Shown here: positions 1 through 8,727 of the stretch, piece by piece | Layout of the letters: each line of letters opens with the position of its first letter | How positions within the stretch are numbered: position 1 is the stretch's first letter | Assembly (NCBI GenBank): GCA_964470035.1 | Contig: CAYYBR010000023.1 | Location: 1-26,386, forward strand | Origin: JAJRXG01 sp964470035 | GTDB taxonomy: Bacteria > Bacteroidota > Bacteroidia > Chitinophagales > Saprospiraceae | DNA: 26,386 nucleotides | Direction: 5' to 3' | Notes under the pieces: model-generated | What the model saw: only the letters and a program-made list of their open reading frames with translations | The model's database searches: none | Told to the model about the DNA's origin: nothing | Position numbers and translations under genes: made by a program

Positions 1-739
1 GTCTTTTAGTCTCCTTGGTTCTGACTAAGGGGAGATCGATATCAATGTGTTTGACGAATCTAGAAGGACTGGATTTTAGGATGTAGATATCATCAGCTAG
101 ATAGACCGCTTCTGCTATGTCGTGAGTGACGAATACGACAGTAGAATGATACTTTCTCCAGATGCTGGTGAGCAAGTCTTGCATCTGCAGTCTCGTTCTG
201 ATGTCTAATGCACCAAAAGGCTCATCCATGAGTAAGATGCGCGGGTTGGCGATGATACTTCTGGCGATGGCTACTCTTTGTAGCTGGCCACCTGACAGGT
301 TAGGATATTGGGCGAATTTATTCTCATGGCCAGCAAGTCCTGCTAGCTCTATGATCTCCATCGCTTGCTCCTCTCTATCGGCTTTGGATACGCCTTTATA
401 GCGAAGTGCGAGACTCACATTCTCTAGTACTGTGAGCCATGGTAGAGAAGAATACTGCTGAAAGACCATACTCACTCTCTCGCCTTCATCTACATCTTTG
501 CCATTGATAATCACACTTCCTTCGGTCGGCTTCTGAAGACCTGCTATATATCTGAGGAGGGTTGACTTACCAGAGCCCGACATCCCTAAGATCACAACAA
601 ACTGACCTTGATCTTTTTTATCCTCAACTAAAAACTCCAAATCTTTGATGATCCAGTTTTGGCCGCCATCATAGGACTGGCCGATATCCTTGAGCTCTAT
701 GATATTAGGCAGATCTGTATCTGTGAATATCTTACTCAT
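1..739 (-). CDS. ABC transporter ATP-binding protein, nitrate/taurine type (3' end cut by window edge)
   Basis: Energises import through the permease encoded just upstream. The reading frame is open for 246 codons from ATG at 739 to the window edge, so the C-terminus is missing. Visible motifs: Walker A GMSGSGKST (residues 52-60), Q-loop FQQ (about 93-95), signature LSGGQ (148-152), Walker B ILLMDE (168-173) followed by the D-loop ALD, and the switch histidine in VTHD (His206). The MDEPFGALD wording and overall spacing match the SsuB/TauB/NrtD group rather than the LolD group. Its ATG overlaps the permease stop by four bases (ATGA), which indicates translational coupling. It is the last of five co-directional genes. 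The substrate cannot be told from the sequence; sulfonate, nitrate and similar anions are the usual substrates of this group. Confidence 0.93.
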   Translation of the reverse strand, partial: MSKIFTDTDLPNIIELKDIGQSYDGGQNWIIKDLEFLVEDKKDQGQFVVILGMSGSGKSTLLRYIAGLQKPTEGSVIINGKDVDEGERVSMVFQQYSSLPWLTVLENVSLALRYKGVSKADREEQAMEIIELAGLAGHENKFAQYPNLSGGQLQRVAIARSIIANPRILLMDEPFGALDIRTRLQMQDLLTSIWRKYHSTVVFVTHDIAEAVYLADDIYILKSSPSRFVKHIDIDLPLVRTKETKR

Positions 740-1851
740 CGCGCCTGAGATTTAGAAAAGATAAGGTATTCGCCATAGCAGGCAAAGAGCAATCCTGAAA
801 GGCCTATCACACATATAAGAATCAACAAGATGGTCGATGAAAGACCAAAAAATCCATTGATTAGGACGGCAAGAAAAAGTATGCCTAGCATGGCCAGTAC
901 ACCAAATCGTGATTCTTTCAGACCAAACAAGTAAGACTCATAGTGCTTATGCGGAAACAATCTCTTGGTGATATAGACAAAAATCAAATCCTGTATCAAT
1001 CCAATCAAGATGATCACTATGAGTATCGCAAATACCTTTGGTATCTGACCTTGTCTTGCCTTGATATAAATCAGAGAGCCGATACCTCCAGCCCTATTGA
1101 CTAATTCGGCGATGATGATATAAGTCCATGAGATAGCTGTCAATACTCTTATGTCATCCATGAGCTTGGCCATCACCGAGGGTATGTAAACCGTCTTGAT
1201 GGTTTGCCAGTCTGTTGCACCTAAAGTGAAGACGGTCTTCAGATATACATCTTGTACTTCAAATACTCTCTGTACAACGACAGGAAGTAGATATACGATG
1301 ATACCAAATGCCAGAAAGGCCACCTTCATCCTATCCTCTATGCCAAACCATATGATAAACAATCCAGTAAGAGCTGTCAGTGGCAAGTATCGCATAGCAT
1401 CTACTTGTCTACTCAGCAGTCCCCTAAAGAAAGGTATCAAGGCGATCAAAAACCCAAGTGGGATAGCTATAAGGATCGCCCAGACATAACCCTGGACATT
1501 CAACCATATGGACTTCATAGCATTAGCGACTAGTCCATCACTTTTTATAAGAGTAGGAAATGACTGTACGACACTTAGTGGCGTTGGTAACAATGGATAC
1601 ACCTTTTCAAACTCTGTTGCATTTGCGAAAGCGATAGAATCTCTGACAGCTATGGAGTCTAAAGTCGACTGATCTACTTCTCCTGATATCGAGCTCGGCA
1701 GGCTGCTATCAAAGTCGCCATAGATCGGCTTTTGTTGCGACAGCGCCTCGGCTAAAACCCACCACACAAGGATGAATAGCACGAGACCCACAAGCGAAAG
1801 TATAAGATCTTGAGTCTTAGTAAGAGGTCCTCGAAGTTTGAATAATGACAT
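736..1851 (-). CDS. ABC transporter inner-membrane permease with extra C-terminal membrane segments
   Basis: Membrane channel of an importer of the BPD_transp_1 class. The 371-aa product has an N-terminal membrane helix (about 14-36), then a polar stretch of about 60 residues, then the usual cluster of helices. The cytoplasmic EAA-type loop that docks the ATPase is visible as TLGATDWQTIKTVYIPS. After the normal end of the family domain there are two further hydrophobic stretches (FGVLAMLGILFLAVLING and a following Leu/Ile-rich one), making the protein longer than the usual SsuC/TauC (about 250-280 aa). The start lies 21 bp after the stop of the solute-binding gene and the stop overlaps the ATPase start, so the three form one unit. 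The family assignment is firm. The substrate is unknown. Confidence 0.92.
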   Translation of the reverse strand: MSLFKLRGPLTKTQDLILSLVGLVLFILVWWVLAEALSQQKPIYGDFDSSLPSSISGEVDQSTLDSIAVRDSIAFANATEFEKVYPLLPTPLSVVQSFPTLIKSDGLVANAMKSIWLNVQGYVWAILIAIPLGFLIALIPFFRGLLSRQVDAMRYLPLTALTGLFIIWFGIEDRMKVAFLAFGIIVYLLPVVVQRVFEVQDVYLKTVFTLGATDWQTIKTVYIPSVMAKLMDDIRVLTAISWTYIIIAELVNRAGGIGSLIYIKARQGQIPKVFAILIVIILIGLIQDLIFVYITKRLFPHKHYESYLFGLKESRFGVLAMLGILFLAVLINGFFGLSSTILLILICVIGLSGLLFACYGEYLIFSKSQAR

Positions 1852-1872
1852 GTAGTTAGGAAATATAGAGAT

Positions 1873-3474
1873 CTATTCTCCTATCAATTCGAAGTCCGTA
1901 CGTCTATTTTGAGCTCTGCCAGATTCTGTGCTATTGTTAGCTACAGGGTTATCAGGTCCATTGCCGACTACTATAAATCTATTGCGTGGCATATTATATT
2001 CGCTGATGAGATAGTTCACCACAGATTGAGCGCGGCGCTGACTGAGCTGAACATTACTATCGTAGTTGCCGGTGCTATCGGTATTTCCTTCGACACGTAT
2101 ACGTGCATTACCAAATGCCTTAGCAATCCCTGCAAATTCTTTATCGATAATATACTTGGCATTCTCGTCCAGCTGATATTCTGCTGTACGGAAGTTGATA
2201 CTCACTCTCTTCGTAGCTATGGCCTCTTTTGTACTTTCAGCTGCTGTTGCTCTAGTAAATTCTTTTGCTCCTTCAGCACCGTGAGTAGCGCCACTCAAGG
2301 AAGCACCATTCACTAATCTTGGGTATGCGATCTGCCGCCAGTTAGGTACACGTCCCTCTATAAATCCAAGGTCCGTATAACGATTACTCATCTCACTGTA
2401 TAGCTCATTGCCAGTTACGCCGCGGTAGTCGGCATTGAGTCCAAAGAAGTTTAGATTATCTCCATGAGTAGTCAATCTCACATTCCCTATCATCTCTGCA
2501 GCTTCGGCATCCGTAAGAGCCGTTCCCCTTTCGGTAAATTCTCTTGCCAATATTGAAGCGGCTTTATTTCTGGCCGATGCACTGGAGTTAATCTCAGCAG
2601 CACCTTTCATCCATCCTTCATAGACTTTTGCAATCTTATCTTGATTACGATCTACATATGATCTTTTGGCCATGAATACATCCGCTATGATGTAAGCAGC
2701 TGACCTCGTACTCTCCAGCACTTTTGATCCAGGTACAGCTTTCAAGGAAAGTATATCATCTGGACTCCAAACCACAGCTGCATCTACTCGCTGACTTTTG
2801 AAGACTTCTGCAGCATCGATAGCTGATGCTTGTGGGACAATCTCTACATCGTCAACACCAAGTCCTCCTGCCTCTAGCAACCAAATCAAAAAAGAGTGCG
2901 AAGGCGTTAGCTCTGCCACTGCGATTTTTTTACCTCTGAGGTCTGCTACTGAGTTGATACCTCTTCTGGCTACGACAGCATCTCCTCCACGTGACCAATC
3001 CGCCTGCCAAACTATGACTGGGTCAAAGTCACTAAGACCATTGACTTCTGTAGGGAATGCATCTATCGTCTGCCAGAGCAGATTTACTTCGTCAGCACGG
3101 AAGGCATTGCGAGAAGCATCAAAGTCATCGAGTACTTTGAACTCTACCTTTATACCATAGTCTTTATAAAATCTAGATGCTGTACTTGCTTCAAAGCCCT
3201 CATTAAAATACTGTCCTCCAGCATAGCCACCCCATGTCACTACTCCTATCTTGACAACATCATCATCGTCACCTCCTCGTGCTCTATCTGAAGAAGAAGA
3301 GCTTGAACTCTTAGAGTCAGAACTAGTGTCTGCATATTCTTCACTCTTTTCTTTGAGATCTTGTCCGACACTTGTTTTATTGATAAAGTAGTATCCTCCA
3401 AAAACTAATGCTCCTACGATCAATATCGTTAAGATTAGCTTTGAAAACATTGTAAGCTGTGTTCGTCTTGCCAT
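1873..3474 (-). CDS. Membrane-anchored solute-binding protein fused to an OmpA peptidoglycan-binding domain
   Basis: The 533-aa protein has three parts. Residues about 10-30 are a hydrophobic segment without a lipobox or clear cleavage site, so it is probably an uncleaved anchor. A Ser/Asp-rich linker (about 45-73) leads to an NMT1/SsuA-like periplasmic binding domain (about 75-400), recognisable from KIGVVTWGGY, VADLRGKKIAVAELTPSH and RVDAAVVWSPDD. Residues about 415-533 are an OmpA/MotB-type domain with NTDSTG, LSQRRAQSVVNYL and QNRRTDFEL. Asp466 and Arg481 have the same 15-residue spacing as the diaminopimelate-binding Asp271/Arg286 of E. coli OmpA. The binding protein would therefore be tied to the inner membrane and to peptidoglycan at once. 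It sits directly upstream of the permease and ATPase. The ligand is unknown. Confidence 0.93.
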   Translation of the reverse strand: MARRTQLTMFSKLILTILIVGALVFGGYYFINKTSVGQDLKEKSEEYADTSSDSKSSSSSSSDRARGGDDDDVVKIGVVTWGGYAGGQYFNEGFEASTASRFYKDYGIKVEFKVLDDFDASRNAFRADEVNLLWQTIDAFPTEVNGLSDFDPVIVWQADWSRGGDAVVARRGINSVADLRGKKIAVAELTPSHSFLIWLLEAGGLGVDDVEIVPQASAIDAAEVFKSQRVDAAVVWSPDDILSLKAVPGSKVLESTRSAAYIIADVFMAKRSYVDRNQDKIAKVYEGWMKGAAEINSSASARNKAASILAREFTERGTALTDAEAAEMIGNVRLTTHGDNLNFFGLNADYRGVTGNELYSEMSNRYTDLGFIEGRVPNWRQIAYPRLVNGASLSGATHGAEGAKEFTRATAAESTKEAIATKRVSINFRTAEYQLDENAKYIIDKEFAGIAKAFGNARIRVEGNTDSTGNYDSNVQLSQRRAQSVVNYLISEYNMPRNRFIVVGNGPDNPVANNSTESGRAQNRRTDFELIGE

Positions 3475-3548
3475 GTTTTATCTGTAATCGTTTGTTATGA
3501 TAGTGTATAAACTGATTTTGACCCAGAATAGTCTAAGAGATCTTTCGA

Positions 3549-4565
3549 TCAATCAAAAAGGGCATCATATTGATTTACTCTTTCTCCTACGCGCTCCTTA
3601 CTCACCATCTGTTCGTTGAGGTCCAAAGTAGCCGAGTCTTGTCCAGACTCTAGGAGAAGTTCGGTTTTTTCATCTAGTAGGAGCGAGTTTTCTTTTTCCC
3701 ACTCTTCAAGCATCTTCAGGCCTTCTTCTTCAAAGATGCCATTTTGGAGATCTATGGAGTTCATAAAGCTCTCTGACATTTCCATAAATCTCTCCATCTC
3801 TCCCACCTTGTTAGAGACATCATCGGTAACTGCCTCCAAGGCTCGCTCAAACATCGCTCGCTTATCTGCATCTCCACGTATCACACTCATAGCACTAGCC
3901 ATAGCGCTGTGACCAGCTTGCATAGCCTTGAGCTCTTGTTCTTTTATCTCTACTTGATCTGCCACATCTTCTTTGAGGATAGAAGAGTTGTCGTACATCT
4001 TCTTCAATACCGTATATAAGACCTCCATCTTTTTGTAGAGCTGATCATACTTCATATTAGACTCTTTGAGCCTACCAGCTTTACGAGACTTGATGATGAC
4101 TATCTGACGATTATCTTCTTTCTTAGCTTGATTGGCTTCTGTAAGGTGACTAGATATATCACGCTCGTTGTTGATCATCAGCTCTTTGAGCTTGTGCATC
4201 TGTCCACGTAGTTTCAAGATCTGCTTATTCATCTTTTTAAGATTAGCAGTCATATCAGCTACGTAGTTTTTTAATATGGCTATCGGATTGATCTCTATGA
4301 ATAGACCTGTTATCCATCTCATCATGCTCTTGTACATATAAGAGACGAGAGCGCGGGTCTTAGAGTCAAGTATCATAAATATGACGACACCCAGTACAGC
4401 TATGAGTCCAGCTAGTCCAAGAGCTGAAGAGACCATGCCGAAGATGGCTGGCAAAAAACTGAATATGAGAAAACCTGCACCTGCTATCATGGCTATCAAA
4501 AAGACAGCTCCTGTAACACCTTCTGGCTTGGTCCAGAATGATTTTGGTTTATAAGCACTTTCCAT
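3549..4565 (-). CDS. Membrane-anchored coiled-coil protein (PspA-like region, unknown function)
   Basis: The 338-aa product starts with two adjacent hydrophobic segments (about 18-38 and 45-66), a likely hairpin anchor, followed by a long charged, heptad-rich region (about 95-310). The later part (MFERALEAVTDDVSNKVGEM and the acidic helix after it) recalls PspA/IM30 membrane-stress proteins. PspA itself has no transmembrane anchor, and I see no other diagnostic motif, so this is only a structural likeness. It is the second gene of the five-gene operon, 74 bp before the solute-binding/OmpA fusion. Its conserved place beside an envelope-tethered transporter suggests a scaffold or envelope-stress role, which is inference. 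No catalytic motif was seen. Confidence 0.8.
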   Translation of the reverse strand: MESAYKPKSFWTKPEGVTGAVFLIAMIAGAGFLIFSFLPAIFGMVSSALGLAGLIAVLGVVIFMILDSKTRALVSYMYKSMMRWITGLFIEINPIAILKNYVADMTANLKKMNKQILKLRGQMHKLKELMINNERDISSHLTEANQAKKEDNRQIVIIKSRKAGRLKESNMKYDQLYKKMEVLYTVLKKMYDNSSILKEDVADQVEIKEQELKAMQAGHSAMASAMSVIRGDADKRAMFERALEAVTDDVSNKVGEMERFMEMSESFMNSIDLQNGIFEEEGLKMLEEWEKENSLLLDEKTELLLESGQDSATLDLNEQMVSKERVGERVNQYDALFD

Positions 4566-4639
4566 CTAATCTTACTATCGATATCTTCTACACAAAGTAA
4601 GGATATCTCGTCTATGAAGGTTCCCTAGATATCCTGATA

Positions 4640-5353
4640 TTACTTTATATGACTAGATATCTTATCTAGATCGTCCTTTATCTGGTTAAGAACCATGTGA
4701 TAAGCTGCATAAAATCCTTCTTTCGTAAGCTCTACCTTCGCCATCGCCTTCTTTATATCAGCTTCAACAGTTCCAAGTTGTTTTTTCTCTTTTTCGATCT
4801 CGCTCTGCAGCTTTTTGATCTGCGATTCTTTGTCTTTTATGGACTGCTCGAGACTCTTCCCCTTGTTCTCTCTTTCATTGATTTGCTTTTGGCGTTGTCC
4901 ATTAAACGCTTCCGCAAATTTCTTTTCTTCCTTATCAAGTACACCTACATAGTGCTTTGCACTGCTAAATAACTTTGATTTCGTGAGCCCCATACCACTC
5001 GCCATGGCAAATGCATTCTGAAATCTTTTTGCTTCATCAGACTCAACAGTCTCTAAGGATTTAACTGAGTTTTTGAACTCGATGTAGTCAAAGCCCTCTA
5101 TGTTATTCTCTTCGATGGCACCTAACAACAGATTCACAAACTTGGCACTTGGCTTTCCTGTTGTGCTGGCTCCTTTCTTATTACTAGTAGATGGAGGCAT
5201 CGCGGTATCGGATTTGTTAGAGGCTGACTCCTTTTTCTTGGAAGTTTTTGGTGCTGACTTCAGAGTAGTAGCTCCTTTACTCTTGGCCTCCTCTTGAAGT
5301 AAGGTCTCATCTTCCACGATGAAAATTCTCTTAAGTTTCTTTAGCATGCTCAT
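4640..5353 (-). CDS. Cytoplasmic coiled-coil protein, first gene of the transporter operon
   Basis: I do not recognise this 237-aa protein. It opens with a short basic stretch (MLKKLKRIFIVEDE), then a low-complexity Lys/Ser/Thr/Ala linker (about 25-68). A compact helical segment (about 70-140, with FVNLLLGAIEENNIEGFDYIEF) follows, then a long coiled coil (about 150-215) rich in Lys, Glu and Gln. There is no signal peptide or membrane segment, so it is probably cytoplasmic. The order of linker, globular part and coiled coil suggests an adaptor. It heads the minus-strand operon and its promoter must lie in the 182-bp divergent gap before the aldo/keto reductase gene. I could not identify a clean promoter there. 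Two Met codons (positions 1 and 3) are possible starts. Confidence 0.78.
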   Translation of the reverse strand: MSMLKKLKRIFIVEDETLLQEEAKSKGATTLKSAPKTSKKKESASNKSDTAMPPSTSNKKGASTTGKPSAKFVNLLLGAIEENNIEGFDYIEFKNSVKSLETVESDEAKRFQNAFAMASGMGLTKSKLFSSAKHYVGVLDKEEKKFAEAFNGQRQKQINERENKGKSLEQSIKDKESQIKKLQSEIEKEKKQLGTVEADIKKAMAKVELTKEGFYAAYHMVLNQIKDDLDKISSHIK

Positions 5354-5535
5354 ATGACTACAAATTTCAACTTTTGCCAGCGCAATTCTTATCCTTTTCT
5401 ATGAATCTTGATAGATCATCTACGACAGGCTAAAATACAGCCCTCAGAGTGATAAATCTAGCCATCGACGGACTTGTATCCTGATAATTACTAGACAATC
5501 TCTTAGTTTGTGCTAATAACAAACCATTCGGTGTC

Positions 5536-6531
5536 ATGAAGTATAACTTTCTCGGGGCTACAGGTGTGAAAGTATCAGAACTTTGCTTTGGAACCATGTC
5601 TTTTGGTGGTATCGCAGATAAAAAGATGTCTTTCGAGATGTTTGATATGTGCAGAGAGGCAGGAATCAACTTTTTTGATTGTGCTGATGTCTATGAAAAA
5701 GGAAAGTCTGAAGAGATCCTGGGCGAGTGTATGAAGTCATGTCGCGACGAACTTGTCATCACAAGCAAGGTGTACTTTCCTTCCGGTGCAGGCCAAAATG
5801 GTGCAGGTGCTAATAGATTTCACATAGTACGAGCAGTAGAGAAAAGTCTCAAGCGACTTGATACTGATTATATCGACCTCTACTTCATCCATCGCTTCGA
5901 TGAAACCACACCGCTTCATGAAACTCTACGCACATTAGATGATCTCGTTGCGCAAGGGAAGGTGCTATACATAGGAGCAAGTAATTATGCTGCATGGCAG
6001 GTGACTAAAGCTCTTGGCATATCCGCAAAAGAGGGATGGACGAAGTTTTGTTGCATCCAGCCGATGTATAACCTCGTCAAGCGACAAGCCGAAGTCGAGA
6101 TCCTACCTATGGCCCTCTCAGAAAATATCGGAGTTATCAACTACAGCCCGCTGGGAGGAGGTTTATTAACTGGCAAATATGGTCGTAAAAAAAGACCTGA
6201 TAGTGGTAGGCTGATAGATAATAAGATGTACAAAATCAGATACGGCGATGATGCATTATATGACGCTGCCGAGAGATACACCGCGCTGGCTGACGAAGCC
6301 GGATATCATCCAGTATCATTGGCCATAGCTTGGACCAGTCGACATCCGGCCATCACTGCGCCCATCATCGGAGCAAGAAATACTGAGCAACTTGCACCCG
6401 CCTTAGCTTCAGTCGATGTGGAGATGACAGATACTCTATACGACAAGATCGCCAGCCTCACCCCTACTCCACCACTCGCTACCGATAGAGCTGAAGAGCT
6501 CACTGAGGTAACTTACGGAGTAAGGACGTGA
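5536..6531 (+). CDS. Aldo/keto reductase
   Basis: NAD(P)H-dependent oxidoreductase of the aldo/keto reductase fold, probably cytosolic, reducing an aldehyde or ketone. The 331-aa length is normal. The catalytic tetrad is complete: Asp48 and Tyr53 in FFDCADVY, Lys78 in ITSK, and His119 in YFIHR. The cofactor-binding C-terminal signature APIIGARN is also present. The segment SPLGGGLLTGKY is typical of the group that resembles YghZ and the voltage-channel beta subunits. The gene is single. It is divergent from the coiled-coil/transporter operon and its stop codon directly abuts the stop of the enoyl-CoA hydratase on the other strand. The physiological substrate cannot be predicted. Confidence 0.95.
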   Translation: MKYNFLGATGVKVSELCFGTMSFGGIADKKMSFEMFDMCREAGINFFDCADVYEKGKSEEILGECMKSCRDELVITSKVYFPSGAGQNGAGANRFHIVRAVEKSLKRLDTDYIDLYFIHRFDETTPLHETLRTLDDLVAQGKVLYIGASNYAAWQVTKALGISAKEGWTKFCCIQPMYNLVKRQAEVEILPMALSENIGVINYSPLGGGLLTGKYGRKKRPDSGRLIDNKMYKIRYGDDALYDAAERYTALADEAGYHPVSLAIAWTSRHPAITAPIIGARNTEQLAPALASVDVEMTDTLYDKIASLTPTPPLATDRAEELTEVTYGVRT

Positions 6532-7311
6532 TTACTTTCTTTGGAAGTTGGCCTTGCGCTTCTCGATAAATGCGCTCGCCCCTTCTTTGAAGTCTGCTGT
6601 ATCTGCCAGACGGCCAAAAGCCTTCACCTCTGATACAAATCCGTCGACCTTCTTGTCATAATGATCATTTACGACAGTGATCACCTCTTGGATAGCTAGT
6701 GGGGCCTTGGATGCTATCTTACTGATCATCTTTTTACATGTAGGCATGAGCTCTTCTTGTGACACCACTTTGTTAGCAAGACCGATGCGATAGGCCTCTT
6801 GCGCATCGATCATATCTGCAGTCATGATGAGCTCCATAGCCCTACCCTTGCCGACGAGCTGTGGAAGACGCTGAGTACCGGCATAGCCCGGGAGTATACC
6901 GAGATTCACCTCCGGCTGACCAAACCTCGCGTTATCACTAGCGATCCGGATATGGCAAGCCATCGCTAGCTCACACCCTCCTCCTAATGCAAATCCATTG
7001 ACAGCAGCGATGACTGGTATATGTAGTCGCTCGATAGCAAGAAAAACATCCTGTCCACGCTGGGCTAGGCGCTCCGCAGATGAAGCATCCAGCTGCAGAA
7101 ACTCCTTGATATCAGCACCTGCCACAAAGGCCTTATCACCAGATCCCGTGATAATCATCCCACTGATATCTTCAGATAGATCTGAGCTCACCAACTCATA
7201 CAAATCAGTAAAAACTTGATCATTCAGAGCATTGAGAGCTTTCGGTCTGTTAATCGTAACGACTAAGGTGCCGCTATCTACTTCTGTAAGTAAGGTGGTA
7301 TATTCTTTCAT
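6532..7311 (-). CDS. Enoyl-CoA hydratase / crotonase family
   Basis: The 259-aa protein would add water to trans-2-enoyl-CoA in fatty-acid oxidation or a related pathway. Both catalytic glutamates of true hydratases are present: Glu114 in GGGCELA and Glu134 in GQPEVNLG. The oxyanion-hole segment AFVAGADIKEF (about 61-71) and the GYAGTQRLPQLVG stretch agree with rat mitochondrial hydratase and with bacterial short-chain enoyl-CoA hydratases. No beta-oxidation partners are adjacent, so the pathway is open. Downstream it converges with the aldo/keto reductase with no gap and no visible terminator, so some read-through antisense RNA is likely. Confidence 0.95.
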   Translation of the reverse strand: MKEYTTLLTEVDSGTLVVTINRPKALNALNDQVFTDLYELVSSDLSEDISGMIITGSGDKAFVAGADIKEFLQLDASSAERLAQRGQDVFLAIERLHIPVIAAVNGFALGGGCELAMACHIRIASDNARFGQPEVNLGILPGYAGTQRLPQLVGKGRAMELIMTADMIDAQEAYRIGLANKVVSQEELMPTCKKMISKIASKAPLAIQEVITVVNDHYDKKVDGFVSEVKAFGRLADTADFKEGASAFIEKRKANFQRK

Positions 7312-7356
7312 AACATGAGTCTATGATCGCTTTCGCAAATATTCATTCTTATTATC

Positions 7357-8727
7357 CTATCTCGCCTTTGTCAAGGTATCAGAGATATCTACTCTTGCCG
7401 CCTGGATAGCTGGTATAATAGAAGCAACTATGCCCAATACAATAGCAGCACCGAAAAGCTTAAATTCATCGGACAAGAAAGTAGTAGCCGAAAAATCATA
7501 TCGATAATCTTCAGCGGCAAAATTAGCTATAACAGCCATCCCTCCATGACTCAGTACCATACCCAAGAGATAGCCAAGGATAGCGATGATCACTCCTTCT
7601 AGCAAGATCAGTACAAACAAAGTCGATCTACCACCTCCCATGACACGCACTAATGCGAGCTCGTATCTCCGATCTCGAAGAGAGCTGAACAAGGAGATAA
7701 AGATGCTGAGTCCTGAGACTATGATAATCACCCAAGCTAACATCTTCAGGGCTCGTTCTGCGTTATTCATCAAACTAAAGAGCCTGGTGATTTCGATGGC
7801 CGGAGTAGCCGCTTGCATCTCTGTGTTCTCGTTGATACTACGTTGCATGTTGAGCGCCTGGATGTTGTTACCCCGAAACTTTACAAGGATATTAGTAATC
7901 AACTTGTCGGGATCCTCATCCTGTAAGGGTCCAGAAATGACAACATTGTTGTCTCTGACGACCGCTACATCGTTATCATGACTGTGATCATGACTACTAT
8001 GATCCCCATGGCCATGATCGTCATGAGCATGATCTTCATCATCGGCATGATCATGCCCTTCATGACCCTCATCACCTTCATGATCGTGTTCTCCATGATC
8101 GTGATCATGGATGTACCAATATGTCTGCGGAGTAGTCAGTATCAACTGATCCATCACAGTACCTGAAGGCTTGAGCACTCCAACAACAACAAAATCCTGA
8201 GAATCATCGTGTTCTAGTCCTTCATCATCTACGAGTCCATGGCTACTCTTGAACTTGTGCCCTAGACCTAATCCTAACTTCTTAGCTACTCCTGCACCTA
8301 TCGTTACATCAAAGTTATACTTGAAGAGTTGTCCCCTCTCTAGCTCGAGGTTATACCAATTCATCACCTCATGCGTAGTTCCCACTATACGATATCCTTT
8401 GTAAGAGTCGCCCATAGATAGTGGAAGCACGGACTCAACAACAGGATGTCGCGGATTAAAAAAGGGCTTGACTTGGCCTACAGCTATATTACCTGTGGGA
8501 GCATCAACATAGTACATGCTACTCAGTATCATCTGTAAGGGGCTTCCCTTAGCACCGATGACGAGATTTACGCCAGCTAGATTTTTCTCAAAGTTTTTAT
8601 TGAGTTGGTCTTGAGTGATAAGTAGAAGTGAGATCAACCCTACTCCTAACGCAAATAGGATCAAACTCAACAAGGTATTGAGCGGTTTCGCCCAAAGATT
8701 TCGCCACGCTAATCTGATGATACTCAT
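7357..8727 (-). CDS. FtsX/MacB-type ABC permease with a 16-histidine extracytoplasmic loop
   Basis: The 456-aa permease has the FtsX/LolC arrangement: one N-terminal helix (about 18-38), a large periplasmic domain, then three helices (about 330-355, 375-400, 425-447). The last end (IPAIQAARVDISDTL) matches the family's usual finish (P-A-x-x-A-x-R-x-x-P). Inside the periplasmic domain, residues 207-253 consist almost only of His, Asp, Glu and Gly, with 16 histidines. This is a typical low-affinity metal-collecting tract. The ATPase stop overlaps its start (ATGA). A functional parallel is the Zur-regulated FtsX-type transporters studied in Pseudomonas aeruginosa (PA4063-PA4066) and Vibrio cholerae (zrg genes), which include a separate His-rich protein. 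Here the His tract is built into the permease. Zinc is the best guess. Confidence 0.9.
   Translation of the reverse strand: MSIIRLAWRNLWAKPLNTLLSLILFALGVGLISLLLITQDQLNKNFEKNLAGVNLVIGAKGSPLQMILSSMYYVDAPTGNIAVGQVKPFFNPRHPVVESVLPLSMGDSYKGYRIVGTTHEVMNWYNLELERGQLFKYNFDVTIGAGVAKKLGLGLGHKFKSSHGLVDDEGLEHDDSQDFVVVGVLKPSGTVMDQLILTTPQTYWYIHDHDHGEHDHEGDEGHEGHDHADDEDHAHDDHGHGDHSSHDHSHDNDVAVVRDNNVVISGPLQDEDPDKLITNILVKFRGNNIQALNMQRSINENTEMQAATPAIEITRLFSLMNNAERALKMLAWVIIIVSGLSIFISLFSSLRDRRYELALVRVMGGGRSTLFVLILLEGVIIAILGYLLGMVLSHGGMAVIANFAAEDYRYDFSATTFLSDEFKLFGAAIVLGIVASIIPAIQAARVDISDTLTKAR
7969..8109 (-). repeat. Histidine-rich low-complexity tract within the permease gene
   Basis: Codons for His, Asp, Glu and Gly alternate here, giving 16 His in about 44 residues, with a CATGATCATG-like simple pattern on the plus strand. 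Such tracts expand and contract by slippage, so length variation between strains is expected. An antisense open frame at 7978-8166 is a by-product of this composition. Confidence 0.85.

Noticed and set aside
7978..8166. Plus-strand 62-aa Met/Ile-rich ORF
   Set aside because: Antisense by-product of the His/Asp codon repeat in the permease gene.
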